Assembly: GCA_020846145.1 (NCBI GenBank)
Contig: JADLEL010000007.1
Coordinates: 41,319 to 105,318, forward strand
DNA length: 64,000 nt
Direction: 5' to 3'
Origin: Pirellulales bacterium
GTDB lineage: Bacteria; Planctomycetota; Planctomycetia; Pirellulales; Thermoguttaceae
Below, in pieces: positions 51,988 to 60,383 of this stretch. Positions within the stretch are counted from its first letter, which is position 1, and each line of letters starts with the position of its first letter. The notes under the pieces were generated by a model. It did no database searches and was not told the DNA's origin. It saw only the letters and a program-made list of their open reading frames with translations. Both the position numbers and the translations under genes were made by a program.

Positions 51988-52395
51988 ATGCCCGTGCCCA
52001 TGGAACTCTGCCGGATCATGACCAGCGACATCAGCGAAGGCCAATATATTTTCCTGCGCGAAATCGATGGCGAACGGACGTTTCCGATCGTGATCGGCCT
52101 CTTCGAGGCCACGAGCATCGACCGGCGGGTAAGGGGTGTAACCTCGCCCCGTCCCCTCACGCACGATTTGATCGTGAGCGTGGTCGAGAACATGGGCGGG
52201 GAATTGCAGGACGTGATCATCAGCGAACTCAAGGATCACACCTATTATGCGAAGCTTCGCGTGCGGCACGACGGCGAATTGATCGAGATCGACGCCCGCC
52301 CTTCCGACGCCATCGCCGTGGCCGTAACGTGCGATCCGGTGCTGCCGATCTACGTCAACGAAGACGTGCTGAACGACGTCATGCGGGAACAATAG
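51988..52395 (+). CDS. Bifunctional nuclease (BFN, DUF151) domain protein
   Basis: A 135-residue protein composed of one BFN domain: VPMELCRIMTSDISEGQYIFLREIDGERTFPIVIGLFEATSIDRRV and the ending ARPSDAIAVAVTCDPVLPIYVNEDVLNDV. The domain is named for a plant protein with nuclease activity; bacterial roles are unproven. A GAGG precedes the ATG. The protein is of normal domain length with no extra domain such as UVR. Confidence 0.9.
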   Translation: MPVPMELCRIMTSDISEGQYIFLREIDGERTFPIVIGLFEATSIDRRVRGVTSPRPLTHDLIVSVVENMGGELQDVIISELKDHTYYAKLRVRHDGELIEIDARPSDAIAVAVTCDPVLPIYVNEDVLNDVMREQ

Positions 52396-52401
52396 GCATA
52401 T

Positions 52402-52486
52402 CGTTCAGCCCGGAGCCGACGGCGACGGTGAAGCGAGATTCGGCTTGAATCCCAGGTAGCCGTCGCCGCCGGCTCCGGGCTAAACG
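52402..52486. repeat. REP-like palindrome, third copy of the TTTAGCCCGGAGCC family
   Basis: CGTTCAGCCCGGAGCCGACG at the left and GCCGGCTCCGGGCTAAACG at the right, with a central stretch unrelated to the other two copies. It lies between convergent genes. Confidence 0.85.
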
Positions 52487-52490
52487 GCGC

Positions 52491-53177
52491 TCAAAACGGT
52501 ATCTTGAGCGCATCGCAGAGAAAGTGCATGAAGGGCTTCGCGGCGGTGAAGGCGCGATCGACGTTGTCGATGAACGTTTTCTGGAGCGTTTCTTTCTCGC
52601 TCAAATCGGCGACGGCGATGAAATCGGTGCGGCGGAGGTCTTCGATCGAGGGGTGATCGGCGGGGAAGCCGAGCGGGCATTTTTTCAGGCTGCCGCCGTC
52701 GAGTGCGAAGCGGCGCTGGAAATTTTTATCGTCTCGCGCCCGCCGCCAACGTCGGGGATTTTCCACGATCGCCTCCCGAATCCGGCGAAGCGACGGGGAA
52801 TCCGGCCGCCACAAGCCCGCGGCCAGGAAACACATCCCCGGTTCGAGGTGCACGTAAAAACCCGGAGCGTGAATGTCCTTGCCGAATTCGTGGCGGAACT
52901 GGATTCCCACGTTCGTTTTATAAGGCTCTTCTTTTCCCCAGAACCGCGTGTCCCGGTACACGCGCATCAACGAGCCGCCCACGCGCCGATCGACGGCCGT
53001 AAAGTATTCCGAAATCTTTTTCAGCCGCGGGCGGAAAGCGCGAATGAAGGCCAAGCTCGGTTCCAGCACTTCGTTCTCATAGCGGCTTTTATGCTCCAAA
53101 AACCACGGCCGATTGTTGTTTCTGGAAAGACGTTTGAGGAATTGAAAGAGCGCCGGCTCGAAATTCTGGAATTCCAT
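52491..53177 (-). CDS. DUF2461 family protein
   Basis: A 228-residue cytoplasmic protein. Family motifs: FLKRLSRNNNRPWFLEHKSRYENEVLEPSLAFIRA, DRRVGGSLMRVYRDTRFWGKEEPYKTNVGIQFRHE and GFYVHLEPGMCFLAAGLWRPDSP. Function is unknown in the family. Its length and conservation are typical. Confidence 0.9.
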   Translation of the reverse strand: MEFQNFEPALFQFLKRLSRNNNRPWFLEHKSRYENEVLEPSLAFIRAFRPRLKKISEYFTAVDRRVGGSLMRVYRDTRFWGKEEPYKTNVGIQFRHEFGKDIHAPGFYVHLEPGMCFLAAGLWRPDSPSLRRIREAIVENPRRWRRARDDKNFQRRFALDGGSLKKCPLGFPADHPSIEDLRRTDFIAVADLSEKETLQKTFIDNVDRAFTAAKPFMHFLCDALKIPF

Positions 53178-53206
53178 CGGAAATCGTAAGCGTTCGCGCC
53201 CCGGTC

Positions 53207-53377
53207 GGGGACTGGTCCATTTTTCGGCGAAATGACGTATTTTGCGGACAAACGGTAGGCCGAAAACATGGACCTGTCCCCTTCCAGCGGCGCGAGGGGG
53301 ACAGTCCCATTTTCGCGGCGATTAAGCACTTTTACGGCACCATCATCTTTTGCGCCGCGAAAATCGGGACAGTCCCC
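53207..53377. repeat. Tandem palindromes (REPIN-like doublet) near the aldolase gene
   Basis: Palindrome 1: GGGGACTGGTCCATTTTTCG (53207-) with GCCGAAAACATGGACCTGTC (53259-53281). Palindrome 2: GGGGGACAGTCCCATTTTCG (53296-) with CGCGAAAATCGGGACAGTCC (ending 53377). Both share the GGGACNGTCC/CATTTT core, also present in the insert at 39504-39588. Confidence 0.85.
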
Positions 53378-53402
53378 TGTGAAAGGTTACCGGAAATACA
53401 TC

Positions 53403-54239
53403 CTACGATTTTCCAGCCACGGCTCCATTATATATGGCGATGGCTTCTTCCGCGCTAGCGCCTTCGAGCACCAGCGCGCGGATGGCCATGAGGGAGGCGG
53501 CGGGATGGTCGCTTCCCCACACGCGGCGGCCGATGGCGGCGCCGCTCGCGCCGTGGGTCATGGCCTCGTGCAACTGGTGGAAGATGTCCATTTCGCCAGC
53601 GCCTTTCGGACCGCCCGCCATGATGACCGGGAGATGGCCCGTTTCGACGGCCTTGGCGTATCCCTCCGGGTCGCCGTTATAGACCGTCTTCACCACGTCG
53701 CAACCGTACTCCAAGCCGAGGCGGATGGCTACGGCCAGATCGGCCGAGGTGGGCATGGTTTGGGCTGGATTCGTGTAAGAGACGCGGGGGATGATCTCGC
53801 CGCACAGCGGCATCCCGATTCGCTCGCATTCGGCCGAGACCGCCGCCAATTTGGTCAGCAGCGCCGACTCGATCGCCGGATCGCCGATCCCCACGTAGCA
53901 ATTCAGCACCACCATGTCCGCTCCCAGCGCGGCGGCTTCCGTGGCATTATGCAGCAAGTGCATGATCGTATCCGGTCCGCCGAGGTGCGTGATGGTGGTG
54001 TCGATGCGCAGGATAATCCCCAGGTCGCCTACTTCCGCGACGGCCTGGCGCAGCGCGCCGGCGGTCAGCAGTACGGCGGTCGCGCCGTGTTCGCGGGCGA
54101 GCGCCAGGAGTTTGGCGGGGCTTTCGGTGCCTCGTTGCGGACCGAAATAAATGGGATGGTCCAAGGGGAGCACGAGGGCTTTTCCGTTGCGGAATATCCG
54201 CCGCATGCGCAATTGTTTTCCCATGCAAGTCGCAATCAT
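53403..54239 (-). CDS. Class I aldolase (DeoC/LacD/LsrF-like)
   Basis: A 278-residue TIM-barrel aldolase. ALVLPLDHPIYFGP at the N-terminus, the Schiff-base Lys184 in GCDVVKTVYNGDPEGYAK, and GHLPVIMAGGPKGAGEMDIFHQLHEAMTHGASGAAIGRRVWGSDHP place it with archaeal-type class I fructose-bisphosphate aldolases and LsrF-like enzymes. AAAGG precedes the ATG at 54239. It is divergent from the LacI gene, so it may act in the same sugar pathway, cleaving a phosphorylated keto-sugar (inference). Confidence 0.88.
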   Translation of the reverse strand: MIATCMGKQLRMRRIFRNGKALVLPLDHPIYFGPQRGTESPAKLLALAREHGATAVLLTAGALRQAVAEVGDLGIILRIDTTITHLGGPDTIMHLLHNATEAAALGADMVVLNCYVGIGDPAIESALLTKLAAVSAECERIGMPLCGEIIPRVSYTNPAQTMPTSADLAVAIRLGLEYGCDVVKTVYNGDPEGYAKAVETGHLPVIMAGGPKGAGEMDIFHQLHEAMTHGASGAAIGRRVWGSDHPAASLMAIRALVLEGASAEEAIAIYNGAVAGKS

Positions 54240-54573
54240 AAATGCCTTTCGATTTACGGGATGGTGCTAATCGACAATTTTAGTTAAAATTCGATGTTGC
54301 TTAAAGGATCATTTTTTCGGTCGTCGCGAAAACGACGCCGGTTAAGGCAACCGGTTGCATATTATGAATGGTATTCCCGTTCAACGTCAAGAGCGGTAAA
54401 GGTGATATAATCGTAAATATACCTATAAAGTTCGGGGATAACACTTGACAGCCAGGGCATTCTTCGTCAGAATCGAACTATACAACCGGTTTTATTTGCC
54501 GGCTAGGCGGTCGATTCGTGAATTGTACGGCTAAAGGCGGGCAAAGCCCACCCTACTTTCGGGAAAGTATTTT
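54240..54573. other. Divergent regulatory region between aldolase and LacI genes
   Basis: 334 bp with no gene. It contains an LacI-type palindrome (54347-54358) and a small GGCGGGCAAAGCCCACC dyad just before the LacI start (about 54536-54552). Confidence 0.7.
54347..54358. promoter_or_regulatory. LacI-family operator-like palindrome 3
   Basis: GCAACCGGTTGC, a perfect 12-bp palindrome with the same GCAA/TTGC half-sites and central CG as the sites at 29471 and 29552. It lies between the aldolase and LacI genes and could serve both, including autoregulation. Confidence 0.65.
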
Positions 54574-55629
54574 ATGGCGAATTCGGTTCCAACCTTGGAA
54601 GACGTGGCCAATCTAACGGGCGTGAGTAAATCCACGGTTTCGCGGATTCTCGCCAAGCGAATCGATCCCGGGAAAAAAATCCCCTTTGCCGTCGAAACCC
54701 AGAAAAAGGTTTTGGCCGCCGTCGCGAAGCTGGGCTACAAGCCCAGCAAACTGGCCCGCGGACTGACGATGGCCAAAACCGGAATCATCGGCCTGGTGAT
54801 TCCGTCGCTGACGGACAGTTTCTTCCCTTATGTAACCAGCGCGATCGAAACGCGCCTGACGGAGGCTGGGTACAGCGTGATTTTGGTGAACACCAACGCC
54901 AGCACGAAAGTCGAGTTGGCGCGCGTCGAAGACTTGCTTTCCTGGCAGGTTGACGGGCTGATCGTCGCGCCCGCCCAGGAGAGCGGCGAAGCGGGGCTGT
55001 TTTGGGACCTTTGGCGGAGGCAAATCCCCTTCGTGCTGATCGACCGCACCTTCCCGGACTCGCCTTTTTGCAGCGTTACCACGGACGATGCGGTCGGGGC
55101 CGGGCTGGCCGTCGAACATTTGGTTGAGCGAGGCTGCCGGCGGATTGCCCGCGTGAGCGGCAGTTCGATGTCGGTTTACACCAATCAGCAGCGGCAAGCC
55201 GGCTATCTCTCGGCGCTCATGCGGCACGGGATCGTTCCGCAGGAAAACTATATGATCGACGTCGTGCAAAAAGAGGTGGATGGACGGCAACTGCTGGACC
55301 GGATTCTGGCGTTGAATCCCCGGCCCGACGGCATCTTTTGCTTTAGCGATTTCACCGCCTTCGACATCATCGAGGCCTGCGACCAGTACGGCGTCCGCGT
55401 GCCGGAAGAACTTGCCGTGGTGGGATACGCCGATCTGCCGCAATCGAAATTACTGAAGATCTCCTTGACGACGGTTCGGCAGCCGCGCACGCTCATGGGC
55501 CGGAGCGCGGCCGATATGCTGCTGGCCCGAATGGCGGGAAAAGAACAACCGGCGCAAATCAACCTCCCCGTCGAATTGATCGTCCGCCAATCCACGATGA
55601 GAAAAAACGCCGCCGGATGCCGCGTTTGA
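54574..55629 (+). CDS. LacI-family transcriptional regulator
   Basis: A 351-residue repressor. The helix-turn-helix (TLEDVANLTGVSKSTVSRILAKR, residues 7-29) and hinge (KLGYKPSKLARGL) are followed by a periplasmic-binding-like sugar domain (IGLVIPSLTDSFFPYVTSAIE; PRPDGIFCFSDFTAFDIIEA; LTTVRQPRTLMGRSAADMLL). The downstream URO-D-type genes follow within 52 bp. It probably responds to a sugar and binds the GCAA-NN-GGTTGC palindromes found here and at the GH2/symporter locus (inference). Confidence 0.95.
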   Translation: MANSVPTLEDVANLTGVSKSTVSRILAKRIDPGKKIPFAVETQKKVLAAVAKLGYKPSKLARGLTMAKTGIIGLVIPSLTDSFFPYVTSAIETRLTEAGYSVILVNTNASTKVELARVEDLLSWQVDGLIVAPAQESGEAGLFWDLWRRQIPFVLIDRTFPDSPFCSVTTDDAVGAGLAVEHLVERGCRRIARVSGSSMSVYTNQQRQAGYLSALMRHGIVPQENYMIDVVQKEVDGRQLLDRILALNPRPDGIFCFSDFTAFDIIEACDQYGVRVPEELAVVGYADLPQSKLLKISLTTVRQPRTLMGRSAADMLLARMAGKEQPAQINLPVELIVRQSTMRKNAAGCRV

Positions 55630-55681
55630 AGGCCGCGATGCCGCCATAATTTTTCCTATCCGTAAACGAAAGTTAGTAGCC

Positions 55682-56734
55682 ATGACGCCCCGCGAACGAG
55701 TCCTTACGGCCATCGAGCGCAAATGCCCCGATCGCACGCCCGCCGATTACAAGGCGGAGCCGACGGTCAACCGATACATGTTGGAGCATCTCAAGCTGGA
55801 TGCGCTCGACGAGCTTCTCGAATATCTGCAAAGCGACGTGCGGCGGCTGGAGCCGCGCTACGTCGGCCCGCCCAATAAGTGCTTCGCGGACGGCGTCTTC
55901 GCGGATTACTGGGGGATTCGCTCGAAGCACCTCAAGGCCGACCACGGCAGCTACGATATGCACGTGCATACGCCGCTCTGGGACGCCAAGTCGGTCGCGG
56001 ACCTCGAAAAGCACGACTGGCCCACGTGCGACATTTTCGATTACTCGGTGATGCGCGAGCAATGCGCCCGCTACCGCGATTGCGCGATCATGTACGAAGG
56101 GGCGGACCTCTTCACGCGGCCCTGCATCCTGCGGAACATGGAGAACGTGATCCTCGACATGGTCGAACGCCCCGAAATGGCGCATTATCTCTTCGAGCGG
56201 TTCACCGATTTTTATTGCGAAGACGTTACCCGCGCGGTGGAGGCGACCGATGGGGCCTTCGACATTTACGGCGAGTGGAGCGATTACGGCACGCAGCGGG
56301 CGCTGTTGATGTCGATCCCCATGTTTCGAACTTATATCGCGCCTTACTTGCAGCGGCTGATCGACCGCTGCCATTCCCTGGGACTGAAATTCATGGCGCA
56401 TAGCTGCGGGGCTATCCGGCCGCTGATTCCTGACCTGATCGCGATGGGCGTCGATCTGCTCGATCCCATTCAAGTCGCGGCCGAGGGGATGGAGCCGGCC
56501 GGATTGAAGCGCGATTTCGGCGGCAAGATTGCCTTCCACGGCGGTATTTGCACCCAGCACACGCTCCCGTTCGGCACCCCGCGGGATGTCGAGGAAGCGG
56601 TGCTCGACCGCGTGGCGACGCTGGGCGCGGGCGGCGGATACATCCTCGCCTCGAGCCACGATATCAGCGCCGACACGCCGCCGGAAAACATCCTCGCCAT
56701 GTACAAGCCCGAATTAAGAACGATCGCAAGGTAA
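55682..56734 (+). CDS. URO-D-family methyltransferase with zinc site
   Basis: A 350-residue protein of the uroporphyrinogen decarboxylase/MtaA-MtbA superfamily. It begins MTPRERVLTAIERKCPDRTP. Residues His240-Ser-Cys242 in MAHSCGAIRPLIPDLIAMG and Cys290 in FHGGICTQHTL form the HxC...C zinc site typical of corrinoid:thiol methyltransferases rather than haem-pathway HemE. The context (LacI, PfkB kinase, MttB elsewhere) fits C1 or methyl-group metabolism. The substrate is unknown. It precedes the PfkB gene by 21 bp. Confidence 0.88.
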   Translation: MTPRERVLTAIERKCPDRTPADYKAEPTVNRYMLEHLKLDALDELLEYLQSDVRRLEPRYVGPPNKCFADGVFADYWGIRSKHLKADHGSYDMHVHTPLWDAKSVADLEKHDWPTCDIFDYSVMREQCARYRDCAIMYEGADLFTRPCILRNMENVILDMVERPEMAHYLFERFTDFYCEDVTRAVEATDGAFDIYGEWSDYGTQRALLMSIPMFRTYIAPYLQRLIDRCHSLGLKFMAHSCGAIRPLIPDLIAMGVDLLDPIQVAAEGMEPAGLKRDFGGKIAFHGGICTQHTLPFGTPRDVEEAVLDRVATLGAGGGYILASSHDISADTPPENILAMYKPELRTIAR

Positions 56735-56755
56735 CCGTCTAACCAATTTTCTACC

Positions 56756-57676
56756 ATGTCGATTTTGTGCATCGGGCAACTGGTGGCCGATATCGTCGTG
56801 CGGCCGGTGGACGGAATGCCGTTCCCCGGCCGGACCGATCCCGTGGGGGAGTTGCAGCTCCTCTCCGGCGGCTGCGCGGCGAACACCGCCGCGGCGCTCG
56901 CGAAAATGGGCGCGGCGGCGCGGGTCGTGGCCGTGGTCGGCACGGATCCGCTGGGCGACGCCGTACTCGCCGACCTTGTCGCCGCGGGCGTGGAACTCGG
57001 CGGCGTGATCCGCGATCCATCGGCGGCGACTTCGGCCTGCATCGTGCTGATCGGGACGAACGGCGAACGGTCTTTTTTATATCGCGGCGGCGGGAACGAA
57101 CTGCTGGCGAACCGGCACGTTTCCGACGAGGTTCTGAAAGCCGCCCGCATCGTCCACGTCGGCGGCGCGATGAAGCTCACGGACCTCGATTTAGCCGATC
57201 TCATGCGCCGCGCGAAGTCGCTCGGCCGCGAGACGTCGCTCGACACCGATTGGGACATTCATGGAAATTGGATGCGGAAAATCGAGCGCGCGATGCCCAA
57301 TATCGATTATTTCCTGACCAATGAGGAAGAGGCCGCCATGCTTACCGGGAAGGAAGATTTCCGCGCAGCGGCCGCCGATTTGTTGGCGCGAGGACCGAAA
57401 GCGGTCGCGGTCAAACGCGGCGCGCACGGATCGCTCTTGGCCACGCGCGGCGGTGCGGAGGAGTTTTCGGCCTACCGCGTTCCCGTTTTCGATACCACCT
57501 GCGCCGGCGACTCGTTCGTCGCCGGTTTCCTCTATGGCGTCAGCCGCGGCCGGCCGCTCGACGAGTCGATGCGGCTGGGAAACGCGGCCGGCGCGCTTTG
57601 CACCACGCAAATCAGCCATCGGGCGATCACCGGCTTGGAGGCCGTGCTCGGCTTGATGAATGGGAGAGCCAAATGA
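56756..57676 (+). CDS. PfkB-family sugar kinase
   Basis: A 306-residue ribokinase-fold kinase: ILCIGQLVADIVVRPVDGMPFPG, LSGGCAANTAAALAKMGAAARVVAVVGTDPLGD (PfkB motif 1), and FDTTCAGDSFVAGFLYGVSRGRP with catalytic Asp252 (motif 2; the usual GAGD is CAGD). Its stop overlaps the start of the next URO-D-type gene (ATGA). The phosphorylated sugar is unknown; with the aldolase it would give a kinase-aldolase pair as in tagatose or deoxy-sugar pathways (inference). Confidence 0.92.
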   Translation: MSILCIGQLVADIVVRPVDGMPFPGRTDPVGELQLLSGGCAANTAAALAKMGAAARVVAVVGTDPLGDAVLADLVAAGVELGGVIRDPSAATSACIVLIGTNGERSFLYRGGGNELLANRHVSDEVLKAARIVHVGGAMKLTDLDLADLMRRAKSLGRETSLDTDWDIHGNWMRKIERAMPNIDYFLTNEEEAAMLTGKEDFRAAAADLLARGPKAVAVKRGAHGSLLATRGGAEEFSAYRVPVFDTTCAGDSFVAGFLYGVSRGRPLDESMRLGNAAGALCTTQISHRAITGLEAVLGLMNGRAK

Positions 57677-58743
57677 CCCCACGCGAACGAGTCTTAGCGG
57701 TGCTTGCGAAAGAGCAACCCGACCGCCTGCCGCGCGAAGTGAAAATGACGCCGCCGCTTTTGGAAGACTTCCAAAAGCGAACCGGCGCCGACGATCCGGC
57801 CGAATACTTCCAGCTTGAAGTGCGCGACGTCTTCTTCGCGCCGGCGACCGAAATTCCCGACTTCAGCCCCTATTATCCCGAAGGCGTGCCCAAGCTCTGG
57901 AATCCGCCCGGCTGGGAGGTGGGCGAGTGGGGCGTCGGCGTCAAGGAAGGTTCGATGCACCATTTCATCCACATCGAACATCCGATGAAGCATCTGACCA
58001 AGCTGGAGGAATTGGAAACGTATCCGTTCCCCGATTTCACGCCGCCCGATCGGCATCGGCATCTGGAAGCCCAGGTCCAGGAACTACACGCCCGCGGTTT
58101 GTTCGTCATCGGCTTCATGGAATGGACGATCTTCGAGATCGCCTGGCACATGCGGGGCATGGCCGAGATGTTCAACGACATGGCCTTCAATCCGCCGTTC
58201 GCCGAGTATTTGCTCGACCGCATCGCCGAGAGGCGTTGTTTCCAAGCCCGGCGGTATGCCGAGGCGGGCGTCGATTTGCTCAAGATCGGCGACGACATGG
58301 GCACGCAGATCGCCATGTTCCTCAGCCCCAAGATGTACCGCGATTGGTTCAAGCCGCGCCATGCGGCGGTAATCCGCGCCGCGCGCGAAGTGCGGCCCGA
58401 CCTGCCGGTCTGCTATCACAGCGACGGCAAGTGCTGGGACATCATCCCCGATCTGATCGAAGCCGGCGTAACGGTGCTGAATCCCGTGCAGCCGGAGTGC
58501 TTGGACATTGCGGCGGTGAAGAAGCAGTTCGGCGAACGGCTGGCTTTTTGGGGCGGCATCGGCACGCAAACGACGATGCCCTTCTCCTCGGCCGACGAAG
58601 TTTACCGCTCCGTGCAAAATACCATTGACGTGCTCGGCCCAACGGGCTTTTACCCCTGCCCGACGCACGTGTTGGAGCCGGAAGTGCCATGGGAAAACAT
58701 CCAAGCCTATTTTCGCGCGGTCGAGGAGTATCCCGTGCGATGA
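57673..58743 (+). CDS. URO-D-family protein lacking the zinc site
   Basis: A 356-residue homologue of the protein encoded two genes upstream (MTPRERVLAVLAKEQPDRLPRE). At the positions of the zinc ligands it has His249-Ser-Asp251 in CYHSDGKCWD and GGIGTQTTM, so two of three ligands (both cysteines) are replaced. It may bind a methylated substrate without metal or have another activity. It is translationally coupled to PfkB through ATGA. Confidence 0.85.
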   Translation: MTPRERVLAVLAKEQPDRLPREVKMTPPLLEDFQKRTGADDPAEYFQLEVRDVFFAPATEIPDFSPYYPEGVPKLWNPPGWEVGEWGVGVKEGSMHHFIHIEHPMKHLTKLEELETYPFPDFTPPDRHRHLEAQVQELHARGLFVIGFMEWTIFEIAWHMRGMAEMFNDMAFNPPFAEYLLDRIAERRCFQARRYAEAGVDLLKIGDDMGTQIAMFLSPKMYRDWFKPRHAAVIRAAREVRPDLPVCYHSDGKCWDIIPDLIEAGVTVLNPVQPECLDIAAVKKQFGERLAFWGGIGTQTTMPFSSADEVYRSVQNTIDVLGPTGFYPCPTHVLEPEVPWENIQAYFRAVEEYPVR

Positions 58744-58794
58744 TTTTTATCTCATCGATGGCCGCTTGCGACAAAACATCGTCCACTTGCATAG

Positions 58795-58813
58795 CCGCGA
58801 CCATTGGTCGCGG
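58795..58813. repeat. Palindrome CCGCGACC-ATTGGTCGCGG
   Basis: A near-identical copy of the 19-bp palindrome at 3264-3282, differing only in the centre. It lies in the 202-bp gap between convergent genes, where nothing else was recognised. Confidence 0.75.
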
Positions 58814-58945
58814 TTTATGCCCCGCGCGGTCATCGACACGATAAATCTTAAAACCTCGATCCCTCGCTTTGCGTACGAAACGAAGACTTCGTAAACCTGC
58901 CAAATCGCCCCGAACGAACTCCTCCCAGTTTGCCGACGAAATGCT

Positions 58946-60121
58946 CTACTTATCGGGTCCCGCCCAAGTTGCCGCGCCCAAGGCGACGTACAGATTTATG
59001 AACGGCGGGGCGGACCGCGACGCATACCACAACCGCCAGGTTCCGTCGGGCCGCCGCATGATGCTTTGGCTGGTGGTGTAGTTCGATTCCCAATCGTGGC
59101 TCGGTTCGGGCTTGAACACGGGATTGTGGGGATTCTTCGTCCAGTTCAGCCCGTCCTTGCTCACCGCCATGCCGAGCGCGGTGTAGAATTGGTCTTTCCA
59201 GTACCCGCCGTAAAGCATCACGAAGACGCCATCGACCTTGACCACCGAGGAATAGACGATGTCCTTGCATTCCCAGGCCTGATCGATCTGGATGCAGGGC
59301 TTGTCGTGCATCTTCCAATGGGTGCCGTCGTCGCTTTGAGCGGCGCCGATGTGCCAGGGGTGCCGCGCGGGATTGCAGTACCACATCCAGTATTTCTCGC
59401 CGTCCTTGAGCACGCAGGGGGCGTAAACGTTTTTCAAGACCGGTCCCGTGGGCGGTGTCCAGCGGATGCCGTCCGCGCTAGTCGTTTCGAAAATGTTGTG
59501 CAAGTAGTCGCCGGGAAAATCGACCGCCGTGAACCACATCCGCATTTTTCCGTTTTCGCGAACCGGCGTGCCGTCGGTGTTGCGCAAGATCGCCGGCGTA
59601 ATGGCTGAATGGATGCCGTCGCCGAACTCGAAGACCGCATCGCCGTCGTTAGCGCGGGTGAAATGAACGCCGTCCTTGCTCTTCGCCAATCCGATTTTGT
59701 AGAGCCGCTCCCGTTGCACCATCGCGGGATAGCCGTCCTTGTTCACGGGCATGGCGGCCGGTTTTTTCGCCGCGCCGCCCGCCTTGGGCGGTTCTGTCTT
59801 CGCCGCGGCGGGAAGATTCCCCTTGTAGATCTTCCGGACGTCCGCCCCGCCTTGCGATCCGCAGTAGTAGAGCCAATACTCGCCGTTCTCGAAAATCGCC
59901 GCCGGAGCAAAGACGTGCATGTCGTCGAATTTGCCCGGCTCCCCGAGCGTGATCGGGGGTTTGTCGGAACAACGATTCCACTGCTGCGGCTTGAGCCAAC
60001 GGTCCATCGCCCCGGCGGGACTTTCATCGTTCTTCGCCGTGCAATGTGCGGCCGAAAGGAGAACGCAAACCGAAGCTATGCCGCAGGCGATCGAAGGGAA
60101 AAAACGATAGAGCGAAATCAT
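58946..60121 (-). CDS. Secreted five-bladed beta-propeller glycosidase-like protein (GH43/GH32 superfamily)
   Basis: A 391-residue exported protein with propeller blades marked by repeated segments: APAAIFENGEYWLYYCGS, IGLAKSKDGVHFTRANDGD, NIFETTSADGIRWTPP, YAPCVLKDGEKYWMWYCN, IGAAQSDDGTHWKMHD and LGMAVSKDGLNWTKNP. Such A.S.DG..W repeats occur in GH43-, GH32- and GH117-like enzymes. The start at 60121 has GGAGAAAAATT upstream and gives a signal peptide (MISLYRFFPSIACGIASVCVLL); the frame continues upstream to 60247 without support. A Lys/Ala/Pro-rich insert (about residues 105-130) lies between blades. The substrate is unknown. Confidence 0.8.
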   Translation of the reverse strand: MISLYRFFPSIACGIASVCVLLSAAHCTAKNDESPAGAMDRWLKPQQWNRCSDKPPITLGEPGKFDDMHVFAPAAIFENGEYWLYYCGSQGGADVRKIYKGNLPAAAKTEPPKAGGAAKKPAAMPVNKDGYPAMVQRERLYKIGLAKSKDGVHFTRANDGDAVFEFGDGIHSAITPAILRNTDGTPVRENGKMRMWFTAVDFPGDYLHNIFETTSADGIRWTPPTGPVLKNVYAPCVLKDGEKYWMWYCNPARHPWHIGAAQSDDGTHWKMHDKPCIQIDQAWECKDIVYSSVVKVDGVFVMLYGGYWKDQFYTALGMAVSKDGLNWTKNPHNPVFKPEPSHDWESNYTTSQSIMRRPDGTWRLWYASRSAPPFINLYVALGAATWAGPDK

Positions 60122-60383
60122 AATTTTTCTCCAAGTTGACGGCGACCGTTCGCGCCCCGGTGGTGAATTGATGACGACCGAAATATCAACGGCATCGAGG
60201 CTGGATGCGGCCTTTGTTTCGCCGTCGAAAGTAATGTAGTATAACAAAGTACCGCGGACATAAAAAGCAGGTTCCGGCGGCGAATAATGTGCGGTGTTTC
60301 AGTTCATCCATGCACATCAAACCGCTCACCATTTCCAAGCATATAATCCACCGATCCGACTTTCATCCGGGAACAAAAACCGA

